From contig CM054143.1 of NCBI GenBank assembly GCA_028751875.1, forward strand, positions 69,119,232-69,183,231: a stretch of DNA of 64,000 nucleotides, read 5' to 3'. The position numbers and the translations under genes were made by a program. The notes under the pieces are model-generated. The model made no database searches. It was not told where the DNA came from and saw only the letters and a program-made list of their open reading frames with translations. This DNA is from Rapana venosa (lineage: Eukaryota > Mollusca > Gastropoda > Neogastropoda > Muricidae). This document shows, piece by piece, positions 32,803-43,340 of this stretch; the stretch's first letter is position 1, and each line of letters starts with the position of its first letter.

Positions 32803-32820
32803 TGAGAGAGAAAATTTTAT
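31651..32820. repeat. (GA)n, (CAGA)n and (GT)n tracts
   Basis: At least two internal repeats of GAGACAGAGACAAACACGGAGACATTGAGAG occur (about 31,662 and 31,890, with variants at 31,745 and 32,030). GT islands lie at 32,115-32,165 and 32,638-32,732, and (GA)n at 32,737-32,812. This is the counterpart of 8461-9275 with clearer (GA)n runs. Confidence 0.88.
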
Positions 32821-32830
32821 TAATTATTAA

Positions 32831-33148
32831 ATTATATCGAGGATAATGGAATAAGCACTCATGTGCTTTGCTTTTTTACATCCAGTCTCTGTGTGTATGC
32901 GCTTTTGTAAATTTTGTCTTTTGTTCCCACCGGCACACAATGGCCTACTCTTTCGAAAGCAGGAACAGGATTTAACGTGTGCGCAAGATGTTCTGCGTGC
33001 GTTCGTACACGGGGCCTCGGTTTATAGTCTCATCCCAAGGACTTTTGGGAAGAGTGGAGTCTAATAATAAGAAATAATGTATGGTATTGATATAGCGCTG
33101 AATCTTGTAAAGCAAACTGTACTGATGTTAACTCCAGGGGAAAAATCG
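32831..33148 (-). mobile_element. SINE interrupted by a LINE-A tail
   Basis: Tail and body run from 32,831 to 33,060 (CATCCCAAGGACTTTTGGG, AGAGTGGAGTCT). The next SINE word, ACTGATGTTAACTCCAGGGG, resumes only at 33,121 after 54 bp of LINE-A terminus. (GA)n lies on both sides. It is truncated before the tRNA-like head. Confidence 0.85.
33063..33116 (-). mobile_element. LINE-A tail nested in a SINE
   Basis: (TAA)n, ATGTATGGTATTGATATAGC, GCTGAATCTTGTAAAGCAAA is the extreme LINE-A 3' end. It sits between two adjacent SINE words, so the LINE-A insertion is younger than the SINE copy. Confidence 0.75.
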
Positions 33149-33172
33149 AGAGAGAGACAATGACAATGACAA

Positions 33173-33233
33173 ATTCTTTTATTTCGAGGATAATGAATAA
33201 GCACTCATGTGCTTTTTTACATCCAGTCCCCGC
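33173..33233 (-). mobile_element. SINE 3'-tail fragment with (TTGTCA)n end
   Basis: ACAATGACAATGACAAATTC precedes TTTTATTTCGAGGATAATG and GTGCTTTTTTACATCCAGTC. On the minus strand this is a SINE end with a TTGTCA hexamer tail running into (TC)n. Confidence 0.75.
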
Positions 33234-33237
33234 CAGA

Positions 33238-33360
33238 GAGTGAGAGACAGAGACAGGCAGAGGCAGAGAGACAAAGAACACGGAGAGAAAGAGAGAGAGA
33301 GACAGAGTCGAAGACATAGAAAGAGAGACAGACAGACAGACAGACAGACTGACGGACAGA
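33238..33360. repeat. (GA)n/(CAGA)n tract
   Basis: Purine words ending in GACAGACAGACAGACAGAC. Confidence 0.85.
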
Positions 33361-33417
33361 CATGTGAATGCAGGGCTTACAAAAGCAGCTGCTGCCCTAC
33401 CCTCTTCAAGCACAGAC

Positions 33418-35543
33418 CCTCCTGTCCACACTGACAGGTGTGGTCCCCGTTTGTGCGGGTCCTTGTCACCCATCCTGTCCACAATGACGGGTGTTGCCCC
33501 CCTGTTTGTGCTGGTCTTGTCCCCCCTCCTGCCCCACATGACAGGTGTGGTCCCCTTTTTGGGTGCTGGTCCTTGTCACCCCATCCTGTCCACATGACAG
33601 GTGTGGCCCCCCTGTTTGTGCTGGTCCTTGTCACCCCCTCCGTCCACAATGACAGGTGTGGTCCCTGTTTGTGCTGGTCCTTGTCCCCCCTCCTGTCCAA
33701 AAAATGACAGGTGTGGTCCCCTGTTTGTGCTGGTCCTTGTCACCCATCCTGTCCAAAAATGACAGGTTGTGGTCCCCTGTTTGTGCTGGTCCTTGTCACC
33801 CCTCCTTCCACAATGACAGGTGTGGTCCCCTTTTGTGTTGTGGGTCCTTGTCACCCATCCTGTCCACACTGACAGGTGTGGTCCCCTGTTTGTGCTGGTC
33901 CTTGTCCCCCCTCCTGTCCACAATGACAGGTGGGGCCCCCTTTTTGTGCTGGTCCTTGTCCCCCATCCTGTCCAAAATTGACAGGTGTGGTCCCCTGTTT
34001 GTGCTGGTCCTTGTCACCCATCCTGTCCACAATGACAGGTGTGGTCCCCTGTTTGTGCTGGTCCTTGTCACCCTCCTGCCCAAACAATGACAGGTGTGGT
34101 CCCCTGTTTGTGCTGGTCCTTGTCACCATCCTGTCCACAATGACAGGTGTGGTCCCCTGTTTGTGCTGGTCCTTGTCACCCCCTCCTGTCCACACTGACG
34201 GGTTTGTGGTCCCCTGTTTGTGCTGGTCCTTTCACCCCTCCTGTCCCCCCTGACAGGTGGGGTCCCTGTTTGTGCTGGTCCTTGTCACCCCTCCTGTCCA
34301 CAATGACAGGTGTGGTCCCCTGTTTGTGCTGGTCCTTGTCACCCCTCCTGTCCACACTGACAGGTGTGGTCCCCTGTTTGTGCTGGTCCTTGTCACCCCT
34401 CCTGTCCACACTGACAGGTGTGGTCCCCTGTTTGTGCTGGTCCTTGTCACCCCTCCTGTCCCAAAACTGACAGGTGTGGTCCCCTGTTTGTGCTGGTCCT
34501 TGTCACCCAGCCTGTCCACACTGACAGGTGTGGTCCCCTGTTTTGTGCTGGCCCTTGTCACCCAGCCTGTCCACACTGAAAAGGTGTGGTCCCCTGTTTG
34601 TGCTGGTCCTGTCACCCATCCTGTCCACAATGACAGGTTGGTCCCCTGTTTGGGGCTGGTCCTTGTCCCCCAGCCTTCCACAATGACGGGTTTGGGGTTT
34701 CCCCTGTTTGTGCTGGTCCTTGTCACCCATCCTGTCCACAATGACAGGTGTGGTCCCCTGTTTGTGCTGGTCCTTGTCACCCATCCTGTCCACACTGACA
34801 GGTGTGGTCCCCTGTTTGTGCTGGTCCTTGTCACCCCTCCTGTCCACACTGGACAGGTGTGGTCCCCTGTTTGTGCTGGTCCTTGTCACCCCTCCTGTCC
34901 ACACTGACAGGTGTGGTCCCCTGTTTGTGCTGGTCCTTGTCACCCCTCCTGTCCACACTGACAGGTGTGGTCCCCTGTTTGTGCTGGTCCTTGTCACCCC
35001 TCCTGTCCACACTGACAGGTGTGGTCCCCTGTTTGTGCTGGTCCTTGTCACCCCTCCTGTCCACACTGACGGGTGTGGTCCCCTTTGTGCTGGCCTTGTC
35101 ACCCCTCCTGTCCCACACTGACAGGTGTGGTCCCCTGTTTGTGCTGGTCCTTGTCACCCCTCCTGTCCACACTGACAGTGTGGTCCCCTGTTTGTGCTGG
35201 TCCTTGTCACCCTCCGTCCACACTGGACAGGTGTGGTCCCCGTTTGTGCTGGTCCTTGTCACCCATCCTGTCCACCACTGACAGGTGTGGTCCCCTGTTT
35301 GTGCGGTCCTTGTCACCCAGCCTGTCCACACTGACAGGTTGTGGTCCCCTGTCTGTGCTGGTCCTTCACCCATCCTGTCCACACTGACAGGTGTGGTCCC
35401 CTGTTTGTGCTGGTCCTTGTCACCCAGCCCTGTCCACACTGACAGGTGTGGTCCCCTGTTTGGGCTGGTCCTTGTCACCCAGCCTGTCCACACTGACAAG
35501 GTGGTGGTCCCCTGTTTGGGGGCTGGTCCTTGTCACCCAGCCT
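33418..35543. repeat. 54-bp minisatellite, about 39 units
   Basis: Units carry CCTGTCCACACTGACAGG, then TGTGGTCCCCTGTTTGTGC and TGGTCCTTGTCACCC. Period 54 is exact across 34,260-35,140 (for example GGTCCCCTGT at 34,861 and 34,915). Variants are CACACTGAC versus CACAATGAC and CACCCCTCC, CACCCATCC or CACCCAGCC. In each unit CCTGTC and GACAGG form a 6-bp inverted repeat around a 6-nt loop. The period is 18 codons, so long frames exist on both strands, but 1-2-bp indels in many units break them, which argues against coding. Confidence 0.93.
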
Positions 35544-35961
35544 GCTCTGACCCTGCCGCACACAGCCTGACCTTGCCACGTGATCACGACTCCCCCCCCC
35601 CCCCCCCCACCCCACCACCACCCCACCACCACCCAGTGTTCGCCACTCCACTACTATGACATCAACTGCTGGCAACATAAAGGCATTTTTCCTAAACGTG
35701 GGTTCTACCCCATTACACCACGAACTTCAACAGCGTAATTATTTTAAAAACTTGGGACTCTACCACCCCAAAACAAGAGGAGGAACACAGGGAGGCAGAC
35801 GTCATCGCCTGTGCCTTTTCCCCCACATCTGTCTCCCCCATCACCTCTGACGTCACTGCCACAACCACCACAACCAGCCGCAGCACTCCTCCACATCTTT
35901 TTGCTCCAGATGCTCCATCCTCTGCCTGTGACTCTGACAATACTATGTGTTCTGACATAAA
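35544..35961. other. C-rich tract and unique sequence
   Basis: A C run with (CCA)n words at 35,591-35,635 is followed by about 320 bp of mixed sequence without a recognisable domain. It may be the flank of the truncated LINE-A that follows. Confidence 0.5.
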
Positions 35962-36510
35962 GTGTATCACTGTGTATGTGCACCAGACTTCTACACTGAT
36001 GACTCTCGATTCAAAACAGTGACACCCCATGAAACTCCTGCCTTCTGTCTTGACAAATATGTCCCCAAATGCCTTCAAGGTATTCAAAACTGGATGATAC
36101 AGAAAAAAGTTACAGCAAATGCAGATAAAACCGAAGCCATGATTATAGGGACCAAACACAAACTCTCTTCCATCACAACAGCTTCAATAGAACTCGGCAA
36201 TACATCAGTCCCTCTATCCACTGCTGTGAAGTATCTAGGTGCTGTTATCGACAACACACTCTCTGTGAAAAAATTCATCACCCAGACCTGTCAGTCGTGC
36301 TACTATCAATTACAGCGTATTAGTGCAGTTCAAAAGTACCTGTCCACTGATGCAACAGCCAAACTAGTCACATCTCTCATTCTCTCACGTCTGGACTATT
36401 GCAATTCTCTTCTGGCTGGTCTGCCAGCATCATCTACCCACTCCCTTCAACGCATACAAAACTCTGCAGCGCCATTAGTCCTAAAGAGAAAAAAATCTGA
36501 GCATATTACT
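35962..36510 (+). pseudogene. LINE-A reverse transcriptase, palm to thumb
   Basis: The plus frame covers the catalytic palm and thumb. FYTDDSRF (YTDD at 35,992-36,003) sits at the position of the YADD active-site box, about 33 residues before LQGIQNWM, followed by ANADKTEAMIIG, VKYLGAVIDNTLS, ILSRLDYCNSLLAGLP and LQRIQNSAAPLV. From ADKTEAMII on it matches the minus-strand copy at 4602-4988 nearly residue for residue. The frame is open for about 185 codons, then loses similarity after KKSEHIT and enters (GA)n at 36,552. Fingers and endonuclease are missing upstream. The A-to-T change in the box is unusual and the fragment is surely inactive by truncation. Confidence 0.85.
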
Positions 36511-36548
36511 ATTATTCTTTTTCTGTTTGATGTACCAATATACTCTGC

Positions 36549-36653
<105 letters not shown>

Positions 36654-36739
36654 GCACACAGATATTTATAAAAAAAAAGAGTGAGGATGAGTGAGAGAGA
36701 TAATAATAATCATCATCATAATCATATTATAATTATTAT

Positions 36740-37097
36740 ATTTTATTTTGAGGATAATGGAATAAGCACTCTTGTGCTTTTTTTTACATACAGTCTCTAT
36801 GTGTAAGCGCTTTTGTATATTTTGTCATATGTTCTCACCGGCACACAATGGCCTACTCTTCCGAAAAGCGGAACGGGTTTTAACGTGTGCGTAAGATGTT
36901 CTCCGTGCGTTTGCACACGGGACCTCGGTTTACAGTCTCATCTGAAGGGCTTTTGGGGGTTAGGGGGATGGAGTCGGCACTGATGTTAACTCCAGAGGAA
37001 AAATCCACTTGAAGGAGATTGGAACCCGGGTCAGCAGATCACAAGCGATCACGAGCGCAATGCGCATCATTCTAACCACCAGGCTATCCCGTCCCCC
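36740..37097 (-). mobile_element. Full-length SINE, subfamily 2, best-preserved copy
   Basis: On the minus strand the head is GGGACGGGATAGCCTGGTGG with TTAGAATGATGCGCATTGCG. The B box position reads GACCCGGGTTCCAATC (weaker than subfamily 1), then AAGTGGATTTTTCCTCTGG, GTTAACATCAGTGCCGAC, the common body and the end GTGCTTATTCCATTATCC. Length is about 358 bp. It corresponds in position to 9365-9740 of the first copy. Confidence 0.9.
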
Positions 37098-37100
37098 TTC

Positions 37101-37161
<61 letters not shown>

Positions 37162-37229
37162 GTGTGTGTGTGTGAGTGAGTGTGTGTGTGTGTGAGTGTG
37201 TGTGTGTGAGTGTGTGTGTATGTGTGTGC

Positions 37230-37283
<54 letters not shown>

Positions 37284-37337
37284 TGTGTGTGTGTGTGCGC
37301 GCGGTGTGTGTGTATGTGTGTGTGTGTGTGTGTGTGT
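37098..37337. repeat. (GT)n tract
   Basis: About 240 bp of TGTG with few breaks, following the SINE head as in the first copy. Confidence 0.93.
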
Positions 37338-37389
37338 AAATTTGATATCTTTTAATCCTAAAAGTTGTGGACGGTTGCATGCGTGTAAA

Positions 37390-37453
37390 CAATTTGAATG
37401 CAAGGGCTTCGATTTGTTTGCTTTACAAGATTCAGCGCTATATAAATTCCATA

Positions 37454-37492
<39 letters not shown>

Positions 37493-37505
37493 CATCCTTA
37501 TTATA

Positions 37506-37536
<31 letters not shown>
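37390..37536 (+). mobile_element. LINE-A 3' end, plus strand, with (ATC)n and (TTA)n tail
   Basis: GATTTGTTTGCTTTACAAG, ATTCAGCGCTATATAAATTC and CAT pass into (ATC)n (37,453-37,490) and (ATT)n (37,500-37,535). It shows the intact terminal word AGCGCTATATAAATTCCAT and a trinucleotide tail that has expanded into two different repeats. Confidence 0.8.
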
Positions 37537-37559
37537 CACAGTCGCATCGTTGGTGTCTA

Positions 37560-37720
37560 AATACGACACTTGTGTGCAATGCGTTTTTTAAAATTCTGTC
37601 CTCCGTTCCTCCTGGCACCAAATGGCCTACTCTTCCCAAAGGAGGAAAAGGTTTTCACCACGTGCGCAAGGTATTCTGCTGCATTGGCACTGAGAGACCT
37701 GGGTTGACAGTCTCGTTTTT
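37560..37720 (-). mobile_element. Diverged SINE relative
   Basis: GTCCTCCGTTCCTCCTGGCA, CCAAATGGCCTACTCTTCCC, ACCACGTGCGCAAGGTATTC and GAGAGACCTGGGTTGACAGT follow the SINE body order with about one change in four. This is an older copy or a sister family. Confidence 0.6.
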
Positions 37721-38254
37721 TCTTCTCGTCGAACGCTCAGAAGCAACTCTCCTTGTCGGTCCTAGGAGCGACAATGGGGTTGCGCTGCCGTTGAGCGCCT
37801 GACAAGTCAGCCCAGCGCATCTGACCTGGCGGGGGAGAGACGGGGTTGTGATGGACTAAAAGTGGTTTGAGACCAGGCAGGAGCGGGAAGCCAAAAGGGC
37901 CAACACCAAAACAGCATGGAGGCCACGGGAAGAACAGCAACAAGGCAGAAACACAGAGAGGGACAGACAAGAGGAGTCCTTCAGAAGGTGGGGATGCTGG
38001 TTCTACTGACAGTCTGATCCCAAGGAGTTTTGGGGGAGGGGTAGGCCGTGACAATTTTTGGGACAGTTTTTCCAGTGCTCTTTACTTAAATTTTTGACTG
38101 GCACACACACACACACACACACAGCCAGCCAAGTTTTCAGAGGTCTGATAGATTGACCAATCAGTGAGCGTTTTGACTGTGGCTTGTGGTACAAGCTCAT
38201 GAATATTTATTAGATATTGAGCCAAATCTAGCCTATGTGACAACTTCGAAATTC

Positions 38255-38257
<3 letters not shown>
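37721..38257. other. Unique sequence, no gene recognised
   Basis: GC-richer DNA with short frames only and one (CA)n tract at 38,101-38,122. The word GATCCCAAGGAGTTTTGGG at 38,017 recalls a SINE-body word, so part may be further SINE decay. Confidence 0.5.
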
Positions 38258-38286
<29 letters not shown>

Positions 38287-38302
38287 GGGGGGGGGGGGGG
38301 GG
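38258..38302. repeat. T homopolymer joined to G homopolymer
   Basis: About 29 T followed by about 16 G. Such a join is typical of either a poly(A)-type retroposon end or miscalled sequence. Confidence 0.8.
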
Positions 38303-39039
38303 TTATTGTAATACAAGAGACAAAAGAAGGTGACAAAAAATAAAACAGATTTTAAAAAAATAGTGTGCATTTTGCATAGCTGTGCATGTACACATGTATG
38401 TGTTAGTACCTGTAACACTCAGATAAACACAGATGTTCACTCATAGTGTTAATATTACTTTAATCAACAGAAATATATAAACCAACAGCTAGATTATTTC
38501 TGTCTTATCCAATTATCTAAGACTATGAGTACCTGTCCGAAATTGCATGGTGAACATTTGTCCCTAACATGCAATTTCAGACACTAAATAATGGTCAATT
38601 TTTCATAAATCTCTTGTCAAAAAGTATAAACATAGCGACATTTACACAGATCAGTGACTTCTTTAACAGTCTGTTCCATAACCAGCTTGTACTCGAGTTT
38701 AAAGAAGCTTTGGTCAACAATCTAAAGCAGAGGTAGTTTCTGCCGGAAGAATCGTTTTTTCAGTTCAAGATGCCGTCAGCGAGACACCGTGACATTGTCG
38801 TGATTTCATCTCACTCTATGACGCACATTTACCAGAAATACTTTCAGAGCCCGTAGTTTTCATTATTAAGAATTATTCTTTGGGGATCATAAAAGCTGGA
38901 CAAATCCATTTTTTGAAAGAGAAGGCGGGGTGGAGTTTTAGTGTTGCTACCCAGCCTGGGGGCCAGATTGTCACCAAGGTTACCCTAGGGGGAGGGGGGG
39001 GGGGGGGAGGGGATGGATGGACAGACAGACAGACAGACA
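38303..39039. other. AT-rich unique sequence, no gene recognised
   Basis: About 740 bp of unremarkable sequence ending in a G-rich patch (38,985-39,010) and (GACA)n. No long frame, splice pattern or retroelement end is convincing. Confidence 0.6.
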
Positions 39040-40860
39040 CTTTTTTTTAAACTCGTCTGTTGATGTGAATCAAACAGCTGATGTCATTTCAGACTATATA
39101 ACATTTTGTGAAGAAATCTTAATTCCAAAGAAAACTGTGAAAATGTTTCCAAATAACAAACCCGGGGTCACAAAATCTTTAAAGAAAACACTTAACGAAA
39201 AGAAAATGGCATTCCAGTCAAAAGACAACCTTGCAAAGAAGCAAATACAAACACAACTTAGAAAGGAAATACGGCATGCCCAGACACAGTACAGAACCAA
39301 AGTAGAAAGACAATTTCAGTCTGGAAATATGAAAAGTGCGTGGACTGGGTTAAAAACGTTAACAGGACAAAATAAGACACGGAGCAAGCGTACATTACTA
39401 AAAGAAGAATGCAGTGCCTTTTCAAATAAATTAAATGATTTTTACTGAAAGAAAGTTTGAAACCATCATGTTAGACATAACAGCCAGATGTGATAGAGAC
39501 GACACTGTTTTTAACATAGACAGTTCTAGAGTTACCACCCTGTTCAAAAAGTTAAAGGTAAATAAAGCTGTAGGGCCAGACAGTATCTGGGGAAACCTTT
39601 TAAAACTTTGTGCTGATCAGTTGTCATTTGTTTTTGCAGGTTGTTTTCATTGTCTTTAAACACCGGAGCCATTCCTTCTGTCTGGAAAAAATCCACCATC
39701 TGCCCCATTCCAAAAACAAAAAATCCTGTTTTAAATGATTACACACCCGTTGCCTTAACATCCGTCTTTATGAAAAGCTTTGAGCGCATTGTTCTTCAGT
39801 ACCTCCTGCCAATATTTAAAGACGCCCTTGACCCCTTATCAGTTCGCCTACAAGCATAACAGAAGTACAGATGATGCAACAATCACGCTCTTGAATCATA
39901 TTTACACACACCTTGAAAATAACAACTCTTTTGTTCGAATTCTCTTTGTTGATTTTTCCTCTGCATTTAACACGATTCAGCCACATCTCATGGACCAAAA
40001 GCTGCAATCACTCCAAAATTAATCCGAAACTTATTTAATGGATTGTGAATTTTTTAACCAATCGATTTCAGTGGTTTTCTTTTGAAGGAAAAAATCATTA
40101 CAAAGAAACCACTTCCACTGGGCGCCACAAAGGCACTGTCTTAGCTCCGTACTTTTTACCCTGTATACACATGACTGCACTGGTACATTACTTACACCTG
40201 TTGTAAAATACTCAGACGAAATCTGTCTTATAGATGTTTCCCCAACTCAGATTTGGTTTATTTTGATAAAGTAGAAAGGCTCTGTAAATGGTGGGAAAAT
40301 AACTATCTTGACGTAAAACGTCAACTTAACCAAAGAAATGCTCATTGATTTTTTCAGAACAAAACCCCAAGTTCCTGATCTGTTCATAGACGAAACAAAA
40401 GGAGAGAGAGTGCTAGAGTACAAATATCTTGGTACAATTCTTGATAATAAATTAAATTTTAAAGCAAACATTGCTTTTATACATAAGAAATGTCAATCAA
40501 GGATATACTGCCTTCAAAAACTGCGATCACTGAACGTTAAAAAAGAAATTATGTGATTGTTTTATCGCAGTTTTGTAGAATCAGTCTTATCATAATGGGG
40601 TTTTATGCTGGTTTGGTTGTTTGAATGTAAAAAACAAGAACGTATGGTATGGAATAAAGTTGTGAATGTGTGTGGAAAGATTGTTGGAGAAAAGCAAAAG
40701 ACGCTAAATTCATTGTATGAAAATCAGATGACTAAAAAAGCTAAAGACATATCCACTGACGAAACCCACGTGCTTTCACAACACTATGCATTGCTTCCAT
40801 CTGTCGAAGATTCCGAATGCCAAAATCAACAAACAGAGCCAAAAACAGTTTATTAGCAAG
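39040..40860 (+). pseudogene. LINE-C, long but frameshifted copy (Rex1/L2-like)
   Basis: Seven plus-strand pieces in order cover most of a non-LTR reverse transcriptase after its endonuclease. The linker has VKMFPNNKPGVTKSLKKTL and MKSAWTGLKTLTG (39,150-39,370). Fingers have KLKVNKAVGPDSIWGNLLK (39,553-39,615), SVWKKSTICPIPK, and LNDYTPVALTSVFMKSFERI. Palm motif A is FVDFSSAFNTIQPHL (39,943-39,990). The active-site box reads VVKYSDEICLI (YSDE at 40,209-40,220) where YADD is expected. Thumb has VLEYKYLGTILDNKLNF, and the C-terminal end continues to 40,856. Frameshifts lie near 39,440, 39,650, 39,830, 40,160 and 40,330 and a stop at 40,020. Both the second catalytic aspartate and the frame are lost. 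It is flanked by (GACA)n on the left and (GT)n/(GA)n on the right. Confidence 0.88.
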
Positions 40861-40959
40861 TCAAATTTAGTTTCTGAACTCTTGTTAATCTTTTAAAGTT
40901 TTTTTTAATAATAGCAATTCATTAAATAACAGCGTGTGCATGAGTATGCCCTGAGGTGC

Positions 40960-41185
40960 GTGCGTGCGTGTGTGTTGTGCGAGAGAGAGAGATAGATAAT
41001 AGAGAGAGAGAGAGAGAGAGAAGAGAAGAGGAAGAAGGGGAGAGAGAGAAAGTGTGTGTGTGTGCGTGCGTGTGTGTGTGGTGCGAGAGAGAGAGAGAGA
41101 GAAAAAGGGGAGAAGAGAGAGAGAAAGTGTGGTGTGTGTGTGCGTGTGTGTGTGGTGTGTGTGTGTGTGTGTGTGTGTGCATTTT
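40960..41185. repeat. Alternating (GT)n and (GA)n blocks
   Basis: GTGCGTGCGTGTGTG, GAGAGAGA..., GTGTGTGTGCG, GAGAGAG, GTGTGTG: a two-module pattern repeated about three times (GCGAGAGAGAG after TGTG at 40,979 and 41,084). Confidence 0.88.
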
Positions 41186-41386
41186 TATCTAAAGAACCAG
41201 TTGAATGACTACAGTGGGCTGTGATTGGGGGAGGGGGAAAACATTTCAATGTTTTATTGAAGTGTTGCTTTTTTTGGTCATGTTTTTTCATTGTAATGTA
41301 AACAACTTGCACTGGTTATAATTATAATAAATATGTATTGATTATGCTGATCAATATTTTCAAGAGGGTGGCTTTAAATGTTTTCG

Positions 41387-41440
<54 letters not shown>

Positions 41441-41576
41441 CGTAAGTGTTGGGGGCTTTTAAGTTATCATATTTCTTCTTCATCTACATTGGTTAATAAT
41501 GCATGCTGGGTAATTCTAATTTTAAAATGCCACTCATAATTTCTCCAGTTGAGACATTAAAGTATTCTTGAGTCTT
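41186..41576. other. Unique sequence with a (GT)n tract at 41,388-41,439
   Basis: No gene recognised. The pure (GT)26 is a clean microsatellite. Confidence 0.6.
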
Positions 41577-41738
41577 GAGACCTGGGTTTATAGTCTCATC
41601 CGAAGGGCGTTTTTGCACTGATGTTAACTCCAGAGGACAAATCCACTTGAAGGAGATTGGAACCCGGGTCAGCAGATCACAAGCGATCACGAGCGCAATG
41701 CGCATCATTCTAACCACCAGGCTATCCCGTCCCCCTTC
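41577..41738 (-). mobile_element. SINE head half, subfamily 2
   Basis: From GACCTGGGTTTATAGTCTCA to the head complement TAACCACCAGGCTATCCCGT. Its last 120 bp or so match 36,972-37,097 with a single difference that I could see (GAGGACAAATCC versus GAGGAAAAATCC), far closer than other copies are to each other. Confidence 0.85.
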
Positions 41739-41762
41739 TGTGTGTGTGTGTGTATGTGTGGA

Positions 41763-41846
41763 GTGTAGTGTAGTGTAGTGTAGTGTTATGTAGTGTAGTG
41801 TAGTGTAGTGTAGTGTAGTGTAGTGTAGTGTAGTGTAGTGTAGTGT
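41763..41846. repeat. (TAGTG)n pentanucleotide array, about 17 units
   Basis: TAGTGTAGTG repeated with one TTATG break at about 41,786. The first copy has only two or three such units at 10,371-10,381. Confidence 0.93.
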
Positions 41847-41869
41847 GTATGTCTGTGTGTGCGTATGCG

Positions 41870-42222
41870 TGCGTGCGGAGAGAGAGAGGCAGAGAGGGAG
41901 AAAGCGGAGAGAGAAAGAGATAGAGAGACAGAGACAAAGACAGAGAGACAGCAAGACAGAAACACAGTGAGAGAAAGAGAAGAGAGGGTGGGGGGGGGGG
42001 GGGGGGGGGGGTAGAGGATAAACACACATACAGACACGCAGACAGACACAGAGAAAAAAGAGAAAACAGAGAGACAGACAGAGAGATACAGAGAGAGACA
42101 GAGACCGACAGACAGAGAGACCAGAGACAAATACGAGAACAGAGACAGCAAGACAGAGAGAGAGAGAAGGGGGAGGGGGGAGCGAGAAGACAGAGAAAGA
42201 GAGAGGAGAGAGAGAGATAGAT

Positions 42223-42266
<44 letters not shown>

Positions 42267-42758
42267 GACAGAGACAGAGAGAGGGAGGGGGGAGACAAAC
42301 ACACACATAGAGACACAGAGACAGACAGACAGACAGACAGGCAAACACATAGACAGATAGGCAGGAAGGCAGACAGACAGACAGACACAAACACACAGGC
42401 AGATAACGACAACACACAGACAGGCAGGCAGACAGACAGGCAGAGTATGTGAGAGAAAGAAAATCAAATAAGAGACAGACATAGAATAGAAAAAGACAAG
42501 CAGGTGAAGAGACAGAGCGGCAGACAGGCGTTACAGACAGACAGACAGACATATAGACAGAAAGACAGACAGACAGACAGACAGAGAGTGACAAGAAAGT
42601 GACAGAGAGCGAGCGAGAGAGAGACAGAGAGAGAGGCAGAGAGACAAAGACATGGAGAAAGAGAAAGAAGAGAGAGACAGAGACAAACACGAGACATTGA
42701 GAGAGAGACAGAGATAGACAACAGATAGAGACACACAGGCAGAAACAAAGACACAAAA

Positions 42759-42765
<7 letters not shown>
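41870..42765. repeat. Purine-rich (GA)n/(CAGA)n tract with G run
   Basis: It includes a G run of about 22 nt near 41,990, one or two units of the 22-bp repeat (CAGAGACAGCAAGACAGAGA at 42,141), (GA)n at 42,228-42,262 and (CAGA)n near 42,320-42,580. Order of words equals 10,411-10,640 plus 16,086-16,895, with the array between them almost absent. Confidence 0.88.
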
Positions 42766-42799
<34 letters not shown>

Positions 42800-42890
42800 C
42801 GCGCGCGTACATGCGTGCGTGGGTGTGTGTCTGTGTTATGTCTGTGTGTGCGTTTGTGTGCATTTGTGCACGCGGGCGCATGGGCGTGTT
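42766..42890. repeat. (GT)n/(GC)n tract
   Basis: GTGTGTGT then GCGCGCGCGCGCGCGC at 42,790-42,808, ending with GTGCACGCGGGCGCATGGGCG, the same anchor as at 16,992. Confidence 0.88.
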
Positions 42891-42912
42891 TTTTTGTTTT
42901 TAAAAAAAAAAA

Positions 42913-43220
42913 TTTATTCTTTTATATCGAGGATAATGGAATAAGCACTTATGTGCTTTTTCACATCAAGTCCCCGTGTGTATACGATTTTGTAAATTTT
43001 GTCATCTGTTCCCACCGGCACACATTGGCCTACTCTTACGAAAAGCGGAACCGGATTTAACGTGTGGGCAAGATGTTATGTGTTGCGTTCGCACACGGGG
43101 CCTAGGTTTAGTCTCATCTGAAGGACTTCTGGGGAGAGTGGAGTCTGCACTGATGTTAACTTCAGGGGAAAATATCTCCTTGAACGGGAATCGAACCGGG
43201 TCATCAGATTGCCAGGTTGG
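42913..43220 (-). mobile_element. SINE, truncated in the head, clean copy
   Basis: TTTATTCTTTTATATCGAGG through CCCCGTGTGTATACG, CATCTGTTCCCACCGG, GGCCTACTCTTACG, CACACGGGGCCTAGG, AGTCTGCACTGATGTTAAC to GAATCGAACCGGGTC and GCCAGGTTGG. It has the same truncation point and (GT)n neighbour as 17,031-17,340. Confidence 0.9.
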
Positions 43221-43340
43221 TGTGTGTGTGTGTGTGGTGTGTGAGTGTGTGTGTGCGTGTGCGCGTGCGTGCGAGTCGTGTGCGTGTGTGTGTGCGTGTG
43301 CGTGTGCGTGAAAGTGTGAGTGAGTGTGTGTATGTAAAGT
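43220..43340. repeat. (GT)n tract with GCGT words
   Basis: About 120 bp, the short counterpart of 17,341-18,187. Confidence 0.88.

Noticed and set aside
33418..35543. CRISPR-like or coding repeat array
   Set aside because: The 54-bp units are directly adjacent with no spacers, and indels break the frames. It is a minisatellite.
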